NCBI GenBank assembly: GCA_001695595.3
Contig: MBPM02000002.1
Coordinates: 1,711,608-1,775,607, forward strand
DNA from: Plasmopara viticola
Lineage: Eukaryota > Oomycota > Peronosporomycetes > Peronosporales > Peronosporaceae
Length of the DNA: 64,000 nt
Direction: 5' to 3'
Shown: positions 25,519 to 39,319 of the stretch, one piece after another
Layout: the number at the start of each line of letters is the position of its first letter
How positions within the stretch are numbered: position 1 is the first letter of the stretch
Made by a program: the position numbers and the translations under genes
The notes under the pieces: model-generated
Told to the model about the DNA's origin: nothing
What the model saw: the letters and a program-made list of their open reading frames with translations, nothing else
Database searches by the model: none

Positions 25519-25870
25519 CGATTGCATAGCGCACAAATTTAGATTTTAGGCCACGGGATATACCTATTTGCTCGAAAATGCAATGATTCCCAAATCCTTT
25601 TCACCGATCACCAGAATGAAAAAACGGCTGTCATTTACGTTAGACATGTCGACATAAGGCTTCGCATATGAGCCAACACCATTTAAGCTGCTATGGACAG
25701 CTCATTTTGGGTGGTCATTCGGCTCGCAATTACATAAGTTTTGGGCCATGCATCTGATAATATTGGAAAAAAAAGAAGCCGAATTCTCAACGCCGACATT
25801 GATTTTGATGCAAGATGGACAGCTGTTTCTCGGCAAAATTGATAGAAAATGGCATACAGACAAAAAATCT

Positions 25871-27048
25871 TTTTCGGAAAAGGTTGGGGTGACGCCCTCC
25901 TTCCAAGCGCGGGGGATTAATGCTCGCGCGCTTCGGGCAGGTGCTCTCGGGCATCTGCAGGTCTCTAACGAGTCTCACCCTCGACGCGACGGTCTCCAGC
26001 ACCAGGCCAAACCCCCTTCCACGCCCTTAATCGCGCCAACCGCATCCGGATTGGCTCCTTTAATGTGAATTCTCTAGGTTCGAAGCGCAAGAAGCACGTA
26101 ACACTCCCCGAAGATCTCCGGCGCTACCGCGTCGATATCCTTGGCCTCCGCGAAATCAAGATCTACGATAGAGGTGAGCACCGCATTGATGACTTCCTTC
26201 TAACCCTGAAAAAAAAATCGAAGCCAAGACCGAAGTCACCGAAATCCGCCGCCACTGCAACCCGTCGGGCGCCACTCGACACGCCCGATCCCGAGAAGAA
26301 ACCTGGCACCACACTAAGAAGCTCGGAACACTCCTCGGCGATATTAAAGATCTATCCCGACGCAAGTCCCTGGCCACCCTCGCGCTCCACCGCCTCTGGT
26401 CCGTCTGGCTCCGCCCCACGCTCATCTCACCCAAGACCCGCATTCGATTGTACAACACCTACGTTCTACCGATTTTGCTGTACAACTGGGCTCTTACCAA
26501 GTCAGAGCTCCACGGCCTCGAGAGTTTCCATCGCCGCCAGCTTCGCTACGCTCTTGGCTATCGCTACCCCCGACCCATTTCGAATGCAAGACTCTACGAC
26601 CTCTGTGATGAGCGGCCGCTGAGACTACGACTGACACAAGCTCGCTGGCGCCTGTTTGGCCATGTACTTCGCCGCTATCCCGACATTCCAGCTGACCTCC
26701 AGATGCGTGCCTACTTCTTCTCCACCGCAGCAAAATGGCGCGGACGTCCCCGCACCACGCTCCCCTCGACACTCGACCACAATCTTGTTTCCCGTGGCTC
26801 CGGCTTTCGACTCCGGATAGCACAAGACCTCGAAGTGGTACGTACCCTTGCACAAGACCTCGAAGTGGTACGTACCCTTGCACAAGACCGAAAGACATGG
26901 AAGACCCATTTGACTTCGGTGCTGGATGCACTGCCCGCCGAACGAGACTCGACGTATGCGGAAACCACTCTATGCCGTGGACTAGCCAGACTGAGCCTAG
27001 CACGTGCATACCTTGGCAACGCGATAACGTAATACATTACATTACATT
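25871..27048 (+). mobile_element. Internally deleted LINE (copy C, 1.18 kb)
   Basis: Second long copy of the family, flanked by the 15-bp target duplication ACAGACAAAAAATCT (25856-25870 and 27049-27063). It encodes the endonuclease start (IGSFNVNSLG, VDILGLREIK) and the reverse-transcriptase C-terminus (YVLPILLYN, RRQLRYALGYRYPR, WRLFGHVLRR), with the catalytic middle absent. The last part stays open as a 194-codon frame (26448-27032). A 30-bp tandem duplication lies at 26821-26880 and is not in copy B. The tail is a TACAT repeat. Confidence 0.9.
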
Positions 27049-27063
27049 ACAGACAAAAAATCT

Positions 27064-30000
27064 AGTCTCTTGCTCGCCGCAGACGGACTATATTCTTTAT
27101 TTTTATCGCTTGTAGCCGTACCTCCCAATCGTTATTGTCTGGGAGCTCAGGTAACCGGTTATTGCGCTTTGGTTTCTGTTCATTTCGTAAATCTTGCTTC
27201 CAGGTCAATAAGCGGCAAGGTTTGTGTTGCGAATGTGAAGGTGAAGGCGCATTTGATAGCGTTAGAGCCTTGTCGGTTTGGAAGCGTAAGAGGTTAAAAA
27301 AATGTAAATCCTGACTGAAGCTACTGCACTTCAATTCAAATCTTTGTGCATAGAAAGATTCGAATCTATTTTTTGTAGATCAGCAAGAAAAAAGGCAATA
27401 AGGTGTCCTAGGCTAGCAGTGTGGCTCGTGCGCATACCAGATGCGTCCCTGATCTTCCGCGTTGCTTCTTTTTCGATTTACAAACAGCTACGCCTTCGTC
27501 GTGGTTGTTTTGCTTGCTAGCATTGGGCTCTACCAATCCATGCCTACCATTTGGTGCTCGAAGTTTATGAAGATCCACTTATAAGCTTGGTGACGATGAT
27601 CTCCTGCTCATGACTTGGCTTGGCTTGGTGTGGTTGTTTGTGTGTAAATCATTTAAAAATTGCAAAATGCTTTGACCATAAAAGAGTAGCACCAAACTGC
27701 GGCCAGCTTGTACGATGGTAAACTCGAACTGCTTTACACATGGACTTTTGAATTTTGACTTTCTCAGCACAAGATGGTGTCGGATTACGCTGGCAGTGAG
27801 GGCTTCTGGAACCATATGGCTGACGTTACGACTTTCCGCCTCAAGTTCATAGCAAGCATACGCTGGAAGCTGGCTATCGCCTTGAGCGTGTAAGCACCAA
27901 AGCAAAAAAGTTTTATATCCACTCAACACCTGCGCAATCGTGTAACCTTCTCTGCCTAAGCACGACGAATAAAAGGTTCCTTATGCTGAAATGCAAGTGA
28001 ATTTCTTGTTTGTAGTGCTCAGGTATTAAGGATTACGGCCGTAGATCCAGTGAGCGGTCAGTCGTTGGCATGTTGAACTCTATCTCGACGAAAAGAGTGC
28101 AAGAGTAAGCGCCACAGTCACACATGCGACCCAAGCGACGCGGTTAAGACACGGATGACGTGCGTATAGATCGTTGATTTCGTTGGGATTCAATTGGTGT
28201 CGTGAGGCTTGCGAACGCGAGTGTTGCATATGGACCTCTACAAAGGCACGGCAGAGGATCTTTTTCACTCGACCGCAGGTTGTCGATCAGGGCAGTGCAA
28301 AGTGCAGCTTGGCGAGAGCTTCAGCGTGTCAGGAGCACGTCGCGGCGTGAGCGTGACAGGCCTACGTCTTGACCAATCGGAGGAAGAAGCGTCTATAGTG
28401 ATCTTACTTTCCTGAACAAAGTCGTGAACAAGTACTAGATGAGACAGGGGAGAAGAGCAGCATCTTGGTTTCCTCTTTCTCAGGAGTCTAGAATTTTGCG
28501 CTTGTCTCGACGCAAGGTAAATTTAGACATATCTATAATACAGACCACACACCACCTCGTTTTGCAGCTGTGTGTCAATTCATGTCATATTTTGCATAAA
28601 TGCGTCAAAATATGTATTGGCTTAGTCGTTTGATATAAGGGACGCCTGTCGAACTTGATTCCGTCATGGCAAGAACTACGACCTGGTCCTTACCTTTCGC
28701 ATGTCACATAGAGTTTGAGGGCTACAACACTAAGCTTTCGAGATTTGTTTCACTTTTTATTCTTCAATGCCGACGCAAAGATGTCTTCATCCAAGTTCTA
28801 AGCGCTTTCAACTCTGACACCACGCACACATGAAACTCGTATGAAGACATGCGATCTTCCCGTAAATAACGGTTCATTCTGGTCTACAAAGGCGTATATA
28901 GGAGCGGTTTACTATTTAACGTATTGTGGAGTTATATGTGAGTATATCAATTATCTCTGTATAGTTGACGACGTACGTCTGTCTTTCAAGACTACAAAAA
29001 GGTACAAAATCACAAATTTGAACTTGCTCGTAATTTCGTTTTGACTGGCAGGTTCATAATATCTAGTGCCATTTCATCCTTCATTAAAAACGTTCGACGC
29101 ACCTTATAAAAATTATCGAAAACGATTTCTTTCGGATATTCTGGGCGCACAGCAATGCAATTGCATTTTTTGTCTTTGATCGCGTCTAGCCGGCTTTTTC
29201 TAGAAAGGTCAAATAGCTGCTCTCGTAAGGATACTAGGCTCAAAGTTGACACCAGACAGAAAAAGTTTTTCGTTCTTTTGTAAAAAACTAGAAGCACTTT
29301 GGCTATTATATCGTAGTACATTAAAACGGAAGGATACAAAGCCTGTAGAGTCGTAAAAAGCTTTGTCGAGTGCTAACTCAACCATTGGTAGCTTGCCGGC
29401 TCACAAATTTTCTGTCCCAGCGCACGTACGGGGAAGTGTGCCTACGATTATCTTTTCAAAGCTTGATCTGCTGTTACCGTCAGCTCAAAAGCTGAATCAA
29501 TGTTCGAGAGTAAGCAGCGGTAAGCCACAAGTCTTGATCTGACATTTTCGCGGTCTGAGAGACTTTACTATCAAGATGAACAACCTTGCTGCTGCTTCCC
29601 ACAATTTTAGCTGGAACAAGTGCCAAACGTGCCATCGTACCGAAGTGGCACAACCAAATTGTTGAAAGAATGTTGCCACCAATTTTTGGCAAGCCAAAGA
29701 CAAGGGTAAGTCGTATGGAGTTTTAACACCGACAGACTCTTTGTAAAAGCCGACGTGCAAGGCGCAAGTTTAAATTAACACTATTATGGTTAAGGCCAAC
29801 AATAAGTAGTGAGAATTTAGAAAGGAAGGGACGGCCGCTGGTTGAAGAAACATGTGATTCTAGGTGTATATCGAACTACCGACCTTCTTCGTTGAAACTT
29901 TAACTCGAACTGGATATATTTACCCTATGAGGACTGCTAGATTCACTCTATTGCTGCCGAGACTTCAACACTCACCTCTAGCATCTATTATAGCAATGAT

Positions 30001-33000
30001 TTTTTTCGCAAAATTCTAAAAAAAGGCCAAGCTGAAAGGGGGAATAATCGTTCCGGAGCCCACAAAGCTATTTAGACCATTCTTTTCGCGAAAAACAAAT
30101 TCGATGTTGACCTGGAGTTTATCAGTCTTCATAATGCGCGAAGCGTATCGAAGGTAAACCAAATAGGCCTCAAAAACCAACCAAATTCTATCATAGTGGT
30201 TAGAGATAATTATACTGTTAGATGTGCCTGCATGAGGCCGTAATGATCAATCTGATTGTGTGATCGATTGGATAAATATCGTTGGGGCGATTAAAAGCTC
30301 TTGTAGAAACCCTCACCACATAAAATGCATGCCGCTGTGTGCAATAATTAAAGTAATACTTAGATTCGGCTTCGTGTTTTGAATTCATGGTAGTCATCTT
30401 CGTAAAATAGTGCACCCAGTAAATCACACCTTTTCTTGAGCCAGGCGTTCGTGCCGATACCGTCACAATTTTTGCTAATTGAATATGAGCTAGTTATTTT
30501 TTCCGTTTGACAAACATTATGTCGGAGACAAGTCAGAGCTTTGACTCTACTCCATGCCACTATTTATCCTTTCAGGAAATTGGACACTACAGTGCTTACA
30601 TATTTATCGTAGCAGTGGCCATACGCCAGTGACACTGTACCTCCTGCTCGAAGCGAGATCTGTTGTGAGCGGACAGCAACAAATGCAACGCACTTGAAGC
30701 AATGACTGCAAAGTATCTGTCATTTTAGAGAAATGTACATTCGGCGTTATAAACTTATCGGGCAAGCTCAATAAGCTTGTCAACGCGTTTTGCGTTTACT
30801 AGACTGTGTACTGATAGAATCGCAAGCTATGTTGCAAGCTCAACCGCCAGCCATGCATAATCGATGTTGATTTGAAGTTCAATTCTCCTATCAAATACAT
30901 TTGAGAGTTTTTTTTCGATTGGATTAACATGTCCTTTGGAGCTTTCAGGAGATCCGAGCTCCAGCGCAAGGCACGCCGACTGTGAGGCTGATCTACAATA
31001 GTCTTTGTCTGGAACGAAGGAACGACATTTCTCTTAAGCGAGTTCTCCTCTTTGTGAACATCATCTCTAAATTCTTGCAGCTTCAAGCTTAGCTAAGAAG
31101 TCGGTGGCCTAAAGTTTCTCGAGTTTCAGTAGCTTCATAACCTCTGTCGGTCTCCGATGGGAGCGCACTGTATGTAACGATAAACTATTTGAGCTGTCAT
31201 CAATCTCTGTTTACATATATATGTCAGCCACGCAGCTTTTTGTGACATTCATTAAACATTTTACATCTCTCCCTCGTCTTTTTTTTAATTTGTTGAGCTA
31301 TGTTACTCTCTACTTGTGACAAGCCACTATATTTTATAGTAACATTTCTCATCGTGGATTTCTATCTTTCAAAGTTGGGGATGTTATGCAGCTTATGTAC
31401 CTAGAGTGCTACCCTTAGCAGCTACGACAGCCGGTGCTACCAGCAAAAATCGATATCAATTTATCTTTGGCGAAACTTGGCACCATTGATACTTTTTGGG
31501 TGCAACTGCCCAAACCTCTTAAGAATAGAGTCATACGCACAGCCGGGGTAGAAATATGACTCACCATATCTATGTGACACGAATTTTGGCTGGTGCTTTG
31601 ATTTTGGCTGGTGCCAGTCAAACCGGGGCAGATGCTTTGCCAAACCAATTGTTTCAGAGCCTGTGCTTTCTAGGCACCGAATGACCAAGATCTAGCCGTA
31701 AGATTTGAGGTCAAAGACAGGACTAGACGCTGACAAAAATGTCAAAACCCCATGCTTTCCAAATTTGAACGTCCACAGCCAGATCTATTTCGAATGATAT
31801 CGTTCATCAATCAGTAAAACGAAACTCGGTTGTTTTCCGTTGCTCTTTTTATGCCTGCTTTGGCATACCTCAGAGCTTGCCGATGTGCAAATTCAATTGA
31901 TGCACCAAAGTCTATCAAGCATCGAAATAGTTTTTTAAAGCCTCGTACACTTGCGTGTAGAATGTCGATCCCGCAGATGCTGCCTTTTTTCGAAAGCTAA
32001 GCTTTCAGAGGTTAAGCTCCCATGATGTAGATCAGTTGCGCTTCTTCTAAAAAAATTCAGTCCCGGCATTCTTTAATCCTGGTAGTGCATCTTGACATAA
32101 GAGGCATTGAGGTAGACGTGCCTTTACTTTAGCGGCCTCATTCGATACAGGCACTGATCCGGTGCTTTAATAGCTAGCAGTAGATGTTTCTCTTCTCGGC
32201 AGCGTTGATGTTTGTTGATCCTGAAGACAAGTCAGCAGAAACACAAACACTATATCTCGAACACTGAAGGAGTGCTTTTTCAAAATTAAGCCTGTTACTG
32301 TCTGTCCTTTTTTTAAGCAATATGTTTCGCTCCTATCGTCAATGCCTTCACTTAGAAGGATGCGTGTTTAATTGTAGCTCTACGACTATCCATGAGCACA
32401 ATCAGCAAGCTTGTTTGGGAAGTAAGGCATCACTAATAAATGATCTTGTTCATTAAAACTTATATATATTGGTGCTCCGCTTATTTGCAGCAATGAAAGG
32501 ATGAGCGCTAACGAGGCCTAAAGTTTGGCAGAAAAATATTGTCTACAGCATTTCTACAAGAAGTTTACGTAGCAAAACACAAGGCAAACTAGGGTAACGG
32601 GTAAAAGCCTAATTCTTAGCCCAGCCTTTTGGACAACTGAGTGCCAACGCTGCGTACACCTGATAGCCTGTATTAAATGGTCAGCCTTCTTTATCCAAAA
32701 AAGAAACGTATAAATTATTTACCATTGAAGAACCAGACGTATATTTTCACCACCAAGAGTTCATATCGTCAGGATCACCGCGGATGGCATCAGCATTAAT
32801 ATTGATCTCGAAGCTCCTGTACCGTGACGTGTTCCAGCTTCTGAGTTCTAGAGGAAGCTGCAAACAAACGCCCAAATAAGCAGCGTGTACGCATACCGCT
32901 CGTCTGGTAGTCAAGGAAAGGACAAACAACCGACCCCAGAGTTCAAAATCAACGCAGATAGACAGCCTGACCTCCTTACACATGGTAGTAGAATCAAAAG

Positions 33001-34673
33001 GTTTGAGATATGACGAATTCACACAACGCTTAGTTCAGAGAAGGTGAGCAGGCAAAGGCTACGTCTTACGGGGAGCGAATCGTGGCCTCAAGACAATAAA
33101 TTGTGCAGCAAATCAGAGTATAAAAATTGATCTTTTCGGCGAGAGCGCACTCTTGCTAGGCTGCAAGGATAAACACGTTTCGATTCTTTATGCTTTACAA
33201 GCTCTGAGGCGACCATGATGATGCCTTTTTATTAAGGGCGTCATAAAAATTTTATGAACAAAATGATATCTCCATTGCCACTGACCGAAAGTAGAATACT
33301 GATCACGTCCAAGTTTTGTACAGATACTATAATACAACAACAATCGCCTGTTGATAGATAATTCTTAATCGCTGAGCCGGTGTTACAAAGTACAACAATA
33401 ATCTAATAAAGGATGACAGCAAATCTAAGTTAATCGACACCTTTGCTTTGACAGAAATTGTATTTTTATTACTTATAAAAAGAATCATGAGTCAAAGATA
33501 TCGGTGTTGCTCTGTGTACTTTTTTTATCATCTACTAGCTTGACTTAAGCTTTCTACTGAGAAACGTTGTTGTTACTCAGCTGACTGTAATATCCGAGGA
33601 AGATAGGTATATCCTTTGCTCCTGTATCAAAATTGATTGCAAACGTACCAATTGAGACATTATAAAGCGATGATTAGTACAAGGTGAATCTAAAAATCAT
33701 ATTGCTATTGTGTCTATGCCGATAAAGCAGACGAGAGAGCAGTTTTGTTGTAGTAAATACACGGCGCACCAACATACGTATAAGCTTTTTTTGCGCAGGT
33801 AGTGTAGATGGTGGGAAAGGTCCTATTTGGGACAATACAGTGCGCCTTATCAGGATACTGAATATTATGTCAAGTAAAGCGCACTGCTGTGGAATAATGA
33901 GGCAATCATCTACCTCATGTTAAAAAACAATTGCGCCCGATTGAAGCGCTATTGTGTACAAGCTTTGTACAGCTTTTCGCACTTGAAGATGTATACAGAA
34001 AGTATGAGACTCCAAGACGTATCCTCCAATGAATCTCTTACAATTAAGCAAGTTCCAGATTAACGTTGATGTGGACTAAAGTGAAACTAGAGCCTTTAAG
34101 CTTTGTGTACGTTCTTTGGCAACGCGGATAATATATATAATGCAATTTTAAATTGAAGAATGGCAAAGGCAGAGCGACCCACTTCATGAGTTTGGTTGGG
34201 CGGCATTTAAGACGCGCAAGCGCTAACGTCGATTGGGATCGCTCAAGTGATGAGACACAGTTATGAAACCAAGGCTCAGATTCAATAAGACGGAACAACG
34301 ATAATGGATGAATTCAATAAAGGTGTCGAAAATACAGAAGCAGATGCCAGAAGGAATAAAGTGTGCACCGAGCGTGGATACACAGAAGGTGATCCCTGTG
34401 TCGCGCTGGCTGGACGTACAAAGATTTTATATGCCACTCAAAGCAAATCATTTTGGCGGAGTGGCACCTACCATCTGGATCAAACAAGCTTATTGATAAT
34501 GACATTGCTATATTTGTTTCGATGCCAAGCTTTATTATTATTGATCACACGTAAAGTGTTCTGGTGATTAAAGAAAGCATCCAGCCTTTTATCAATAGCA
34601 ATCTCCAATCTTTGACGGTTGTATTCCGCAAATTACAACCATATGTTATATTATATTATATATATATGGTTGA
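27064..34673. other. AT-rich gene-poor stretch with one GC-richer island
   Basis: No gene can be supported. The segment about 28080-28415 is GC-richer and has coding-looking frames on both strands: a minus-strand frame (28080-28268) ends in a hydrophobic segment, and a plus-strand frame covers 28209-28415. I cannot decide which, if either, is real. A 116-codon minus frame at 27579-27929 is also unrecognised. Around 31573-31620 a 17-bp TTTTGGCTGGTG-containing motif is duplicated in tandem. Confidence 0.5.
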
Positions 34674-34737
34674 GAGAGCAAGCGCCCAAGATGCTCGTGA
34701 TTACAATTAATCACGAGCATCTTGGGCGCTTGCTCTC
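34674..34737. repeat. Perfect 30-bp inverted repeat with 4-base loop
   Basis: The arms 34674-34703 and 34708-34737 are exactly complementary (left arm starts GAGAGCAAGCGCCCAAGATG) and are separated by CAAT. The hairpin directly follows an AT-only stretch bounded by a second, smaller inverted repeat (AACCATAT at about 34637-34644 and ATATGGTT at 34664-34671). It is too long and perfect to be chance. It could be the join of two inverted transposon ends, a fold-back element or a small-RNA precursor; nothing nearby decides. Confidence 0.9.
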
Positions 34738-37699
34738 GGGAACATTCCGTGTTGGCCTCTCTTACGCGTCATCTTGACAGCTACAGGGACGCCGTCGTGG
34801 TCGCATCCGCAGCGCTTGACACGGGGCACTGTCCATTCTTGTGAATACAGCTGGGCGGTACCATTGCGCTTAGCGGCTCGTCCGGTACTTAAGGTGCCAA
34901 GAAACCAATTTACGATATTATCGGCTTCTAGGAATCAGGGTGTGTTAAGCAAAAGTTATACTCCATGATGTGATAAAGTCACACAAAACCCTGAACTGGA
35001 AGTTTATCGGAAATCTAAGGATACGGAACACCCGATGCTTTGTTTAAGCCGTCTTATTACTTGGTCCAGAAAAACGCGGAAATGCTGGAAGTGGGTCACA
35101 TGCAGGCACGAGCAAGGGACGCCGTCCGATCAGCTAGGCCAGAAATTGATACTGGCATGAGATGCCGCCATCTCTACCTTAAAATCCGCGAATCGAGAAT
35201 GCCTTTAGGGCACAGTATTACTACGCACTCGCGATTGGAATATCGGGTGGACAATAAGATCTGGTGATCTTGAAGCAGCATCTAGTGCATATTATGGCGA
35301 AGACAGTTGATGATGACGTCCTCAGGGCAAGGCAGCTTCTGAAAAGCGTCTGTCAGACGCTTTCATGAAAGTGATAGTAGCAAATAGCACTCATTTAATC
35401 GCATAATGCCAGTATATCAACCTTCTTCCTTTTTCATGCTAAAGAAGGTAAGCGAATGTCATCAAAAGACGGTTCGCTTGCTCATACAGTACACTTGTGC
35501 TACGCCAGGTGGTGACCCTATGGCCAATGTTAACAAGATGCAAGCCATATGGCTAGCTAAGATCCGTCAATATTTGCATCGGAGCATACAGAGCGTAGAT
35601 AACAATGTTTAAAACCCTGAGGCTTGTGCCGCCAAGCTGATAAATTTAAGAAAGGTATAGTGCATGCACCGAGCTGACCTGAGTAGCACACTTGCAAGAT
35701 CGTGCATCGGACACCAATTTCTTGCAGATGGCCTGGGGAATCACTTCGTACCTTACACTTTCCATGGCCACTCCTTAATGTACTGCTTCTTGTGGCCTGA
35801 AAGCTCAGAGGGCCTTGAAACGTTGGGTACAAGAGTACCGAAAGATAGACTTTCTGCTCGCCTTTCGCAATAATTCCAGTGCGTCCAATGACTGCTTGCA
35901 ACGCGACCTATGGTCCGCAAGATCACTATCCTGCGAACACCGCCCTAATAGTGCCAAGAGATGAGCTCTGCTCGAGTCTCTAGCGCCTTCGGCTTCAGCA
36001 GAGATTAGCTCAGTCAAGTAAAGACACCGATCACCATGATCGAAAGCGTCTATGACGCTAGGGCATTCTAGTCGTAGTGGGACCAGAGCCTTCCATGAGA
36101 TTTCGGTGTATATATCCCCTCCAACTTGCAAGACACTGGTTTTAGCGCTAACTACGGCGTCGAACGAGAATGCACTAACGTGATAGAGTTGCTGGTTCTC
36201 CATACAAACTGATGAGAAAAAAGACAGTGTTCTAGCTTCTACCCTACAAGGCGCATGCACATACATAACCTGAGAACGTTTTGATCCATTGCCGTGTACA
36301 GTTAGAAAAGGTTATACGTGGAGAACCACTTTGTCCTCTTGCGATCAGAGCTTGAGTGCATGCGCACGACTAAGATCTACGCTTACGCCGATATGTGCAC
36401 AGTTGGGGCATAAACATTTTGTGTGTGTGGTTGTATTTGAATGCACGGCCTCAAGGTAGACCCTGCTAGCGTCGATGCTATTGTAGATCAAACGAATTTA
36501 TTGAAAATAAAGATTATATGAAAGCAATTAATTACAAATCTATAAAGCGAATTACGTAAAAGTGGCTAGGCCACTATCTACCCTTCTTCAAAAGAGTACA
36601 CTTAGAAGTTCTTCACAAAGTAAACCAACTCTATTGCAGACGCCAATCTTGGCTTTGTTGAACCCAAGACTACTATATAGTGTCGTCTATAACGTATTAA
36701 AATTCTGTCATCGGTACTGTACCGCTGTAAGAAGACGCAAAGAGACAAGGAATTATAATTGCGCTTACATATTGATGAAGGCCAGCAATACCTGCGAACG
36801 TTACGTCAACCGGGTATTTTCCTTGCCGAGTAGCTATGTCAATGACTTGAGTACGCTTGCCACTTCAATTCAGCCCCGTTTTGGTGCATCCTTCACCAAA
36901 ATCTCGCGTCAATTCTAAAAGAATTTTCTGCGGCGTCATTATTTAAGAGCTATCAATCCTTCGGGTATTTTACTCGAAAATTCCGCTGTGCCATTGAGAT
37001 AATGTGTCTTTGCTTCCTTTACCATCGAACCGTAAGACACAAAATCTCTCAACTTGTACGGCGTAAGGTTGCACGAAGAGGCGACTTTACTGGATGTGTG
37101 TAGCGATTGCAAGCCTTTTGAAAGGATAGAAGACGATCATGGACATCAAAGCTAGTTTTTAGTAGATTTTGGTGCATAGATACTCTTCGAATGGCAAACG
37201 ATCACAACCATACCCACAAGTGTTGCAGCTTGCACATTCAACGGCCTGTACAATGCTCAGAGTACACAGTGTATCAAGAGAAACAATATGATGTCTCTGC
37301 GATTGGATAGCACTTTGACGGAGAAGCAGAATGTTTGACTCGATTTTTATTAGCTTGACGCTTTTATAGATTTTCAGCATTATGCGTTCGGCACCGCCAA
37401 CATCGATAAATCTATTTTTTAAAGGCTTCTATAAAGATATCGTTTTACAATAAAAACTCTACTATTAATGGACTACAAAACTGTAATTAAAGTAACCGGT
37501 ACTGTTCGTAGCCTCAACCGTGCCTTCTTGAGTGGCGTGGCCACCTGCCGCAAAACGTTCAAATTCTTGGCAAATTTGCCTGACTCAGATATGTCTTCTT
37601 CGAGACAAAGTCTTTGGTAGTAACAAATAACGCGCAAATTCCGCTCACTATCCAACTAACCCGGGTGACGAAACTTTCGCAGTCAAAAACATACAGAGA
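34738..37699. other. Intergenic region upstream of the tandem proteases
   Basis: Short frames up to 153 codons on the minus strand (35805-36266) and 118 codons on the plus strand (36562-36918) show no domain or intron structure and are not accepted as genes. The first few hundred bases after the hairpin are GC-richer and may be transposon-derived. Confidence 0.45.
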
Positions 37700-38887
37700 A
37701 TGAAGCTCACAGCGATCGTATGCGCAGTCTTTTTCATCTCTAAGCATATGGCCTTCCCGACACAAAGCAATAGTGTTGAAAAGAACGAAACTTTATTGGC
37801 AGTCAAAAACACCGATATGATGCTTCACATGGAAAGTCGTATCTTTGGAGGGTCCGAGGCGAATGCCTCCAGCTACCCGTATGTTGTGAGCCTGCGCTTG
37901 GACAAAGCTGATGGTAAAACTTATTGCGGTGGTACACTTGTTGCTCCACAGTACATTGTGACTGCTGCGCACTGTGTGAAGATGAATGATTCTACAATAT
38001 TTGCCTCAATTGGATCGGCTTTCGGATCAGGAGCAAAAGATGGACAGCAAATAAAGGTGATCAAGGGTTACCGCCATCCATTGTACAAAAAAATCGAGCA
38101 CTTGTACGATGTCGGCCTTTTAAAGCTTGAAAAAGAAGTATCGACGGGCACTATTGGTCTGTGCGCTGCCGACGGATCGGATAACGAGGTCGGAAGTGTC
38201 GCTACCGTTCGAGGATGGGGACTTACCGAAAAGGGCTCGCAGAGTTATACAATGGCAGAAGTAAACGTCACAATCATCTCGAACGCCGAGTGTAATAGAG
38301 TCTACGATAATCGCATTACAACAGGTATGCTGTGCGCAGGTGAAGGCGACGGCAAAGACACTTGCAATGGTGACTCGGGAGGCCCACTAATTGTGAACAA
38401 TGTGCTTGTTGGGATCGTGAGCTGGGGTGGTCAGTGCGGGGTGAGCGCTGGTGTGTACACGCGAGTCTCGTACGTGCTCGACTATATCAATACCATTATA
38501 GGTAATGGCACCGGGAGCAATGTTTCAAAGAATTTTACACGATTGCATTTTGTGGATAATACCTCAATATCCACTCAGGTGACTGGTACTACTTTACCTA
38601 CAACACAAATCACGACAGGAGACTCCTCCAAGAGCCGAGTAACAAAGACCCCGACCTTTACTCCTTCGAATGAAATATTAGTGGCCAAGGCGCCGACTGC
38701 CGCCCCTTCAACTGTAAGTCTAAGGACAGAGGCACCGACCGCCCCTTCAACTGTAAGTCTAAGGACAGAGGCACCGACCGCCGCTTCTTTAACCTTGAGT
38801 CCAGTGGCTGATGCACCGATCGCCACTCTTTCGTGTGATATTCCGATACCATCGCCACTTACAACATTACCTGCTACCCGTCTTTAA
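37700..38887 (+). CDS. Secreted trypsin-like protease with Thr/Pro-rich tail
   Basis: A 395-residue S1A protease. A signal peptide (about 1-18) is followed by a propeptide ending at R47 before IFGG (48-51). The triad is His91 in TAAHC, Asp137 in YDVGLLKL and Ser226 in GDSGGP; Asp220 at the 189 position predicts trypsin-like specificity. The domain ends near residue 268. The tail (about 270-395) is rich in Thr, Pro, Ala and Ser, with several N-glycosylation sequons at its start, and contains a 13-residue unit (PSTVSLRTEAPTA) repeated in tandem through a 39-bp DNA duplication (38702-38779). Such tails are often O-glycosylated and serve as extended stalks, but that is inference. It lies 432 bp upstream of the paralogue at 39320 in the same orientation, which suggests tandem duplication. 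No intron is needed. Confidence 0.93.
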   Translation: MKLTAIVCAVFFISKHMAFPTQSNSVEKNETLLAVKNTDMMLHMESRIFGGSEANASSYPYVVSLRLDKADGKTYCGGTLVAPQYIVTAAHCVKMNDSTIFASIGSAFGSGAKDGQQIKVIKGYRHPLYKKIEHLYDVGLLKLEKEVSTGTIGLCAADGSDNEVGSVATVRGWGLTEKGSQSYTMAEVNVTIISNAECNRVYDNRITTGMLCAGEGDGKDTCNGDSGGPLIVNNVLVGIVSWGGQCGVSAGVYTRVSYVLDYINTIIGNGTGSNVSKNFTRLHFVDNTSISTQVTGTTLPTTQITTGDSSKSRVTKTPTFTPSNEILVAKAPTAAPSTVSLRTEAPTAPSTVSLRTEAPTAASLTLSPVADAPIATLSCDIPIPSPLTTLPATRL

Positions 38888-39319
38888 TATTCAAACGTCG
38901 GCCACGGCTCACTATAAGCCTAGGGTGAGCTCACAGTAAATAGGCATCGACATTCTTCGAGGGCCAGACCCTGTAAAAGTGATGTCGCCATCGAAGTAAT
39001 TGTAGCCTTATGTATGTATGTACATGTCGGTCAATAGATGTGGTGTCTGTCACTGGAATAAACTATGTAGCCACTGACTTTTAAATCACATGTAGTATTA
39101 TTCTCTTGTAAATTTTCAAGTCCGTAAGTACTGATTATCAAAGCCTCGTCATCTCGTCCTCACCAATCATACGCCTTCAAATAGTCTAATACCACAATCT
39201 GTGCCACCGATGCACCTTTAAGTTGACGACAGGGGTGGGATAGCCAGCCACGTCGTCACGCTTCCTTTTATCACTTTAGCTTTTTCTGACTCTGATCGGC
39301 GCGTGATTTTATTCACATC

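Noticed and set aside
26494..27037. Minus-strand frames over the LINE copies
   Set aside because: Recognisable reverse-transcriptase sequence is on the plus strand; the antisense frames recur at every copy.
35805..36266. 153-codon minus-strand frame
   Set aside because: It has no domain, signal peptide, plausible splice partners or conserved neighbour; in this composition such a frame can arise by chance.
36562..36918. 118-codon plus-strand frame
   Set aside because: Composition looks random, with no recognised motif or promoter, in an otherwise gene-free stretch.
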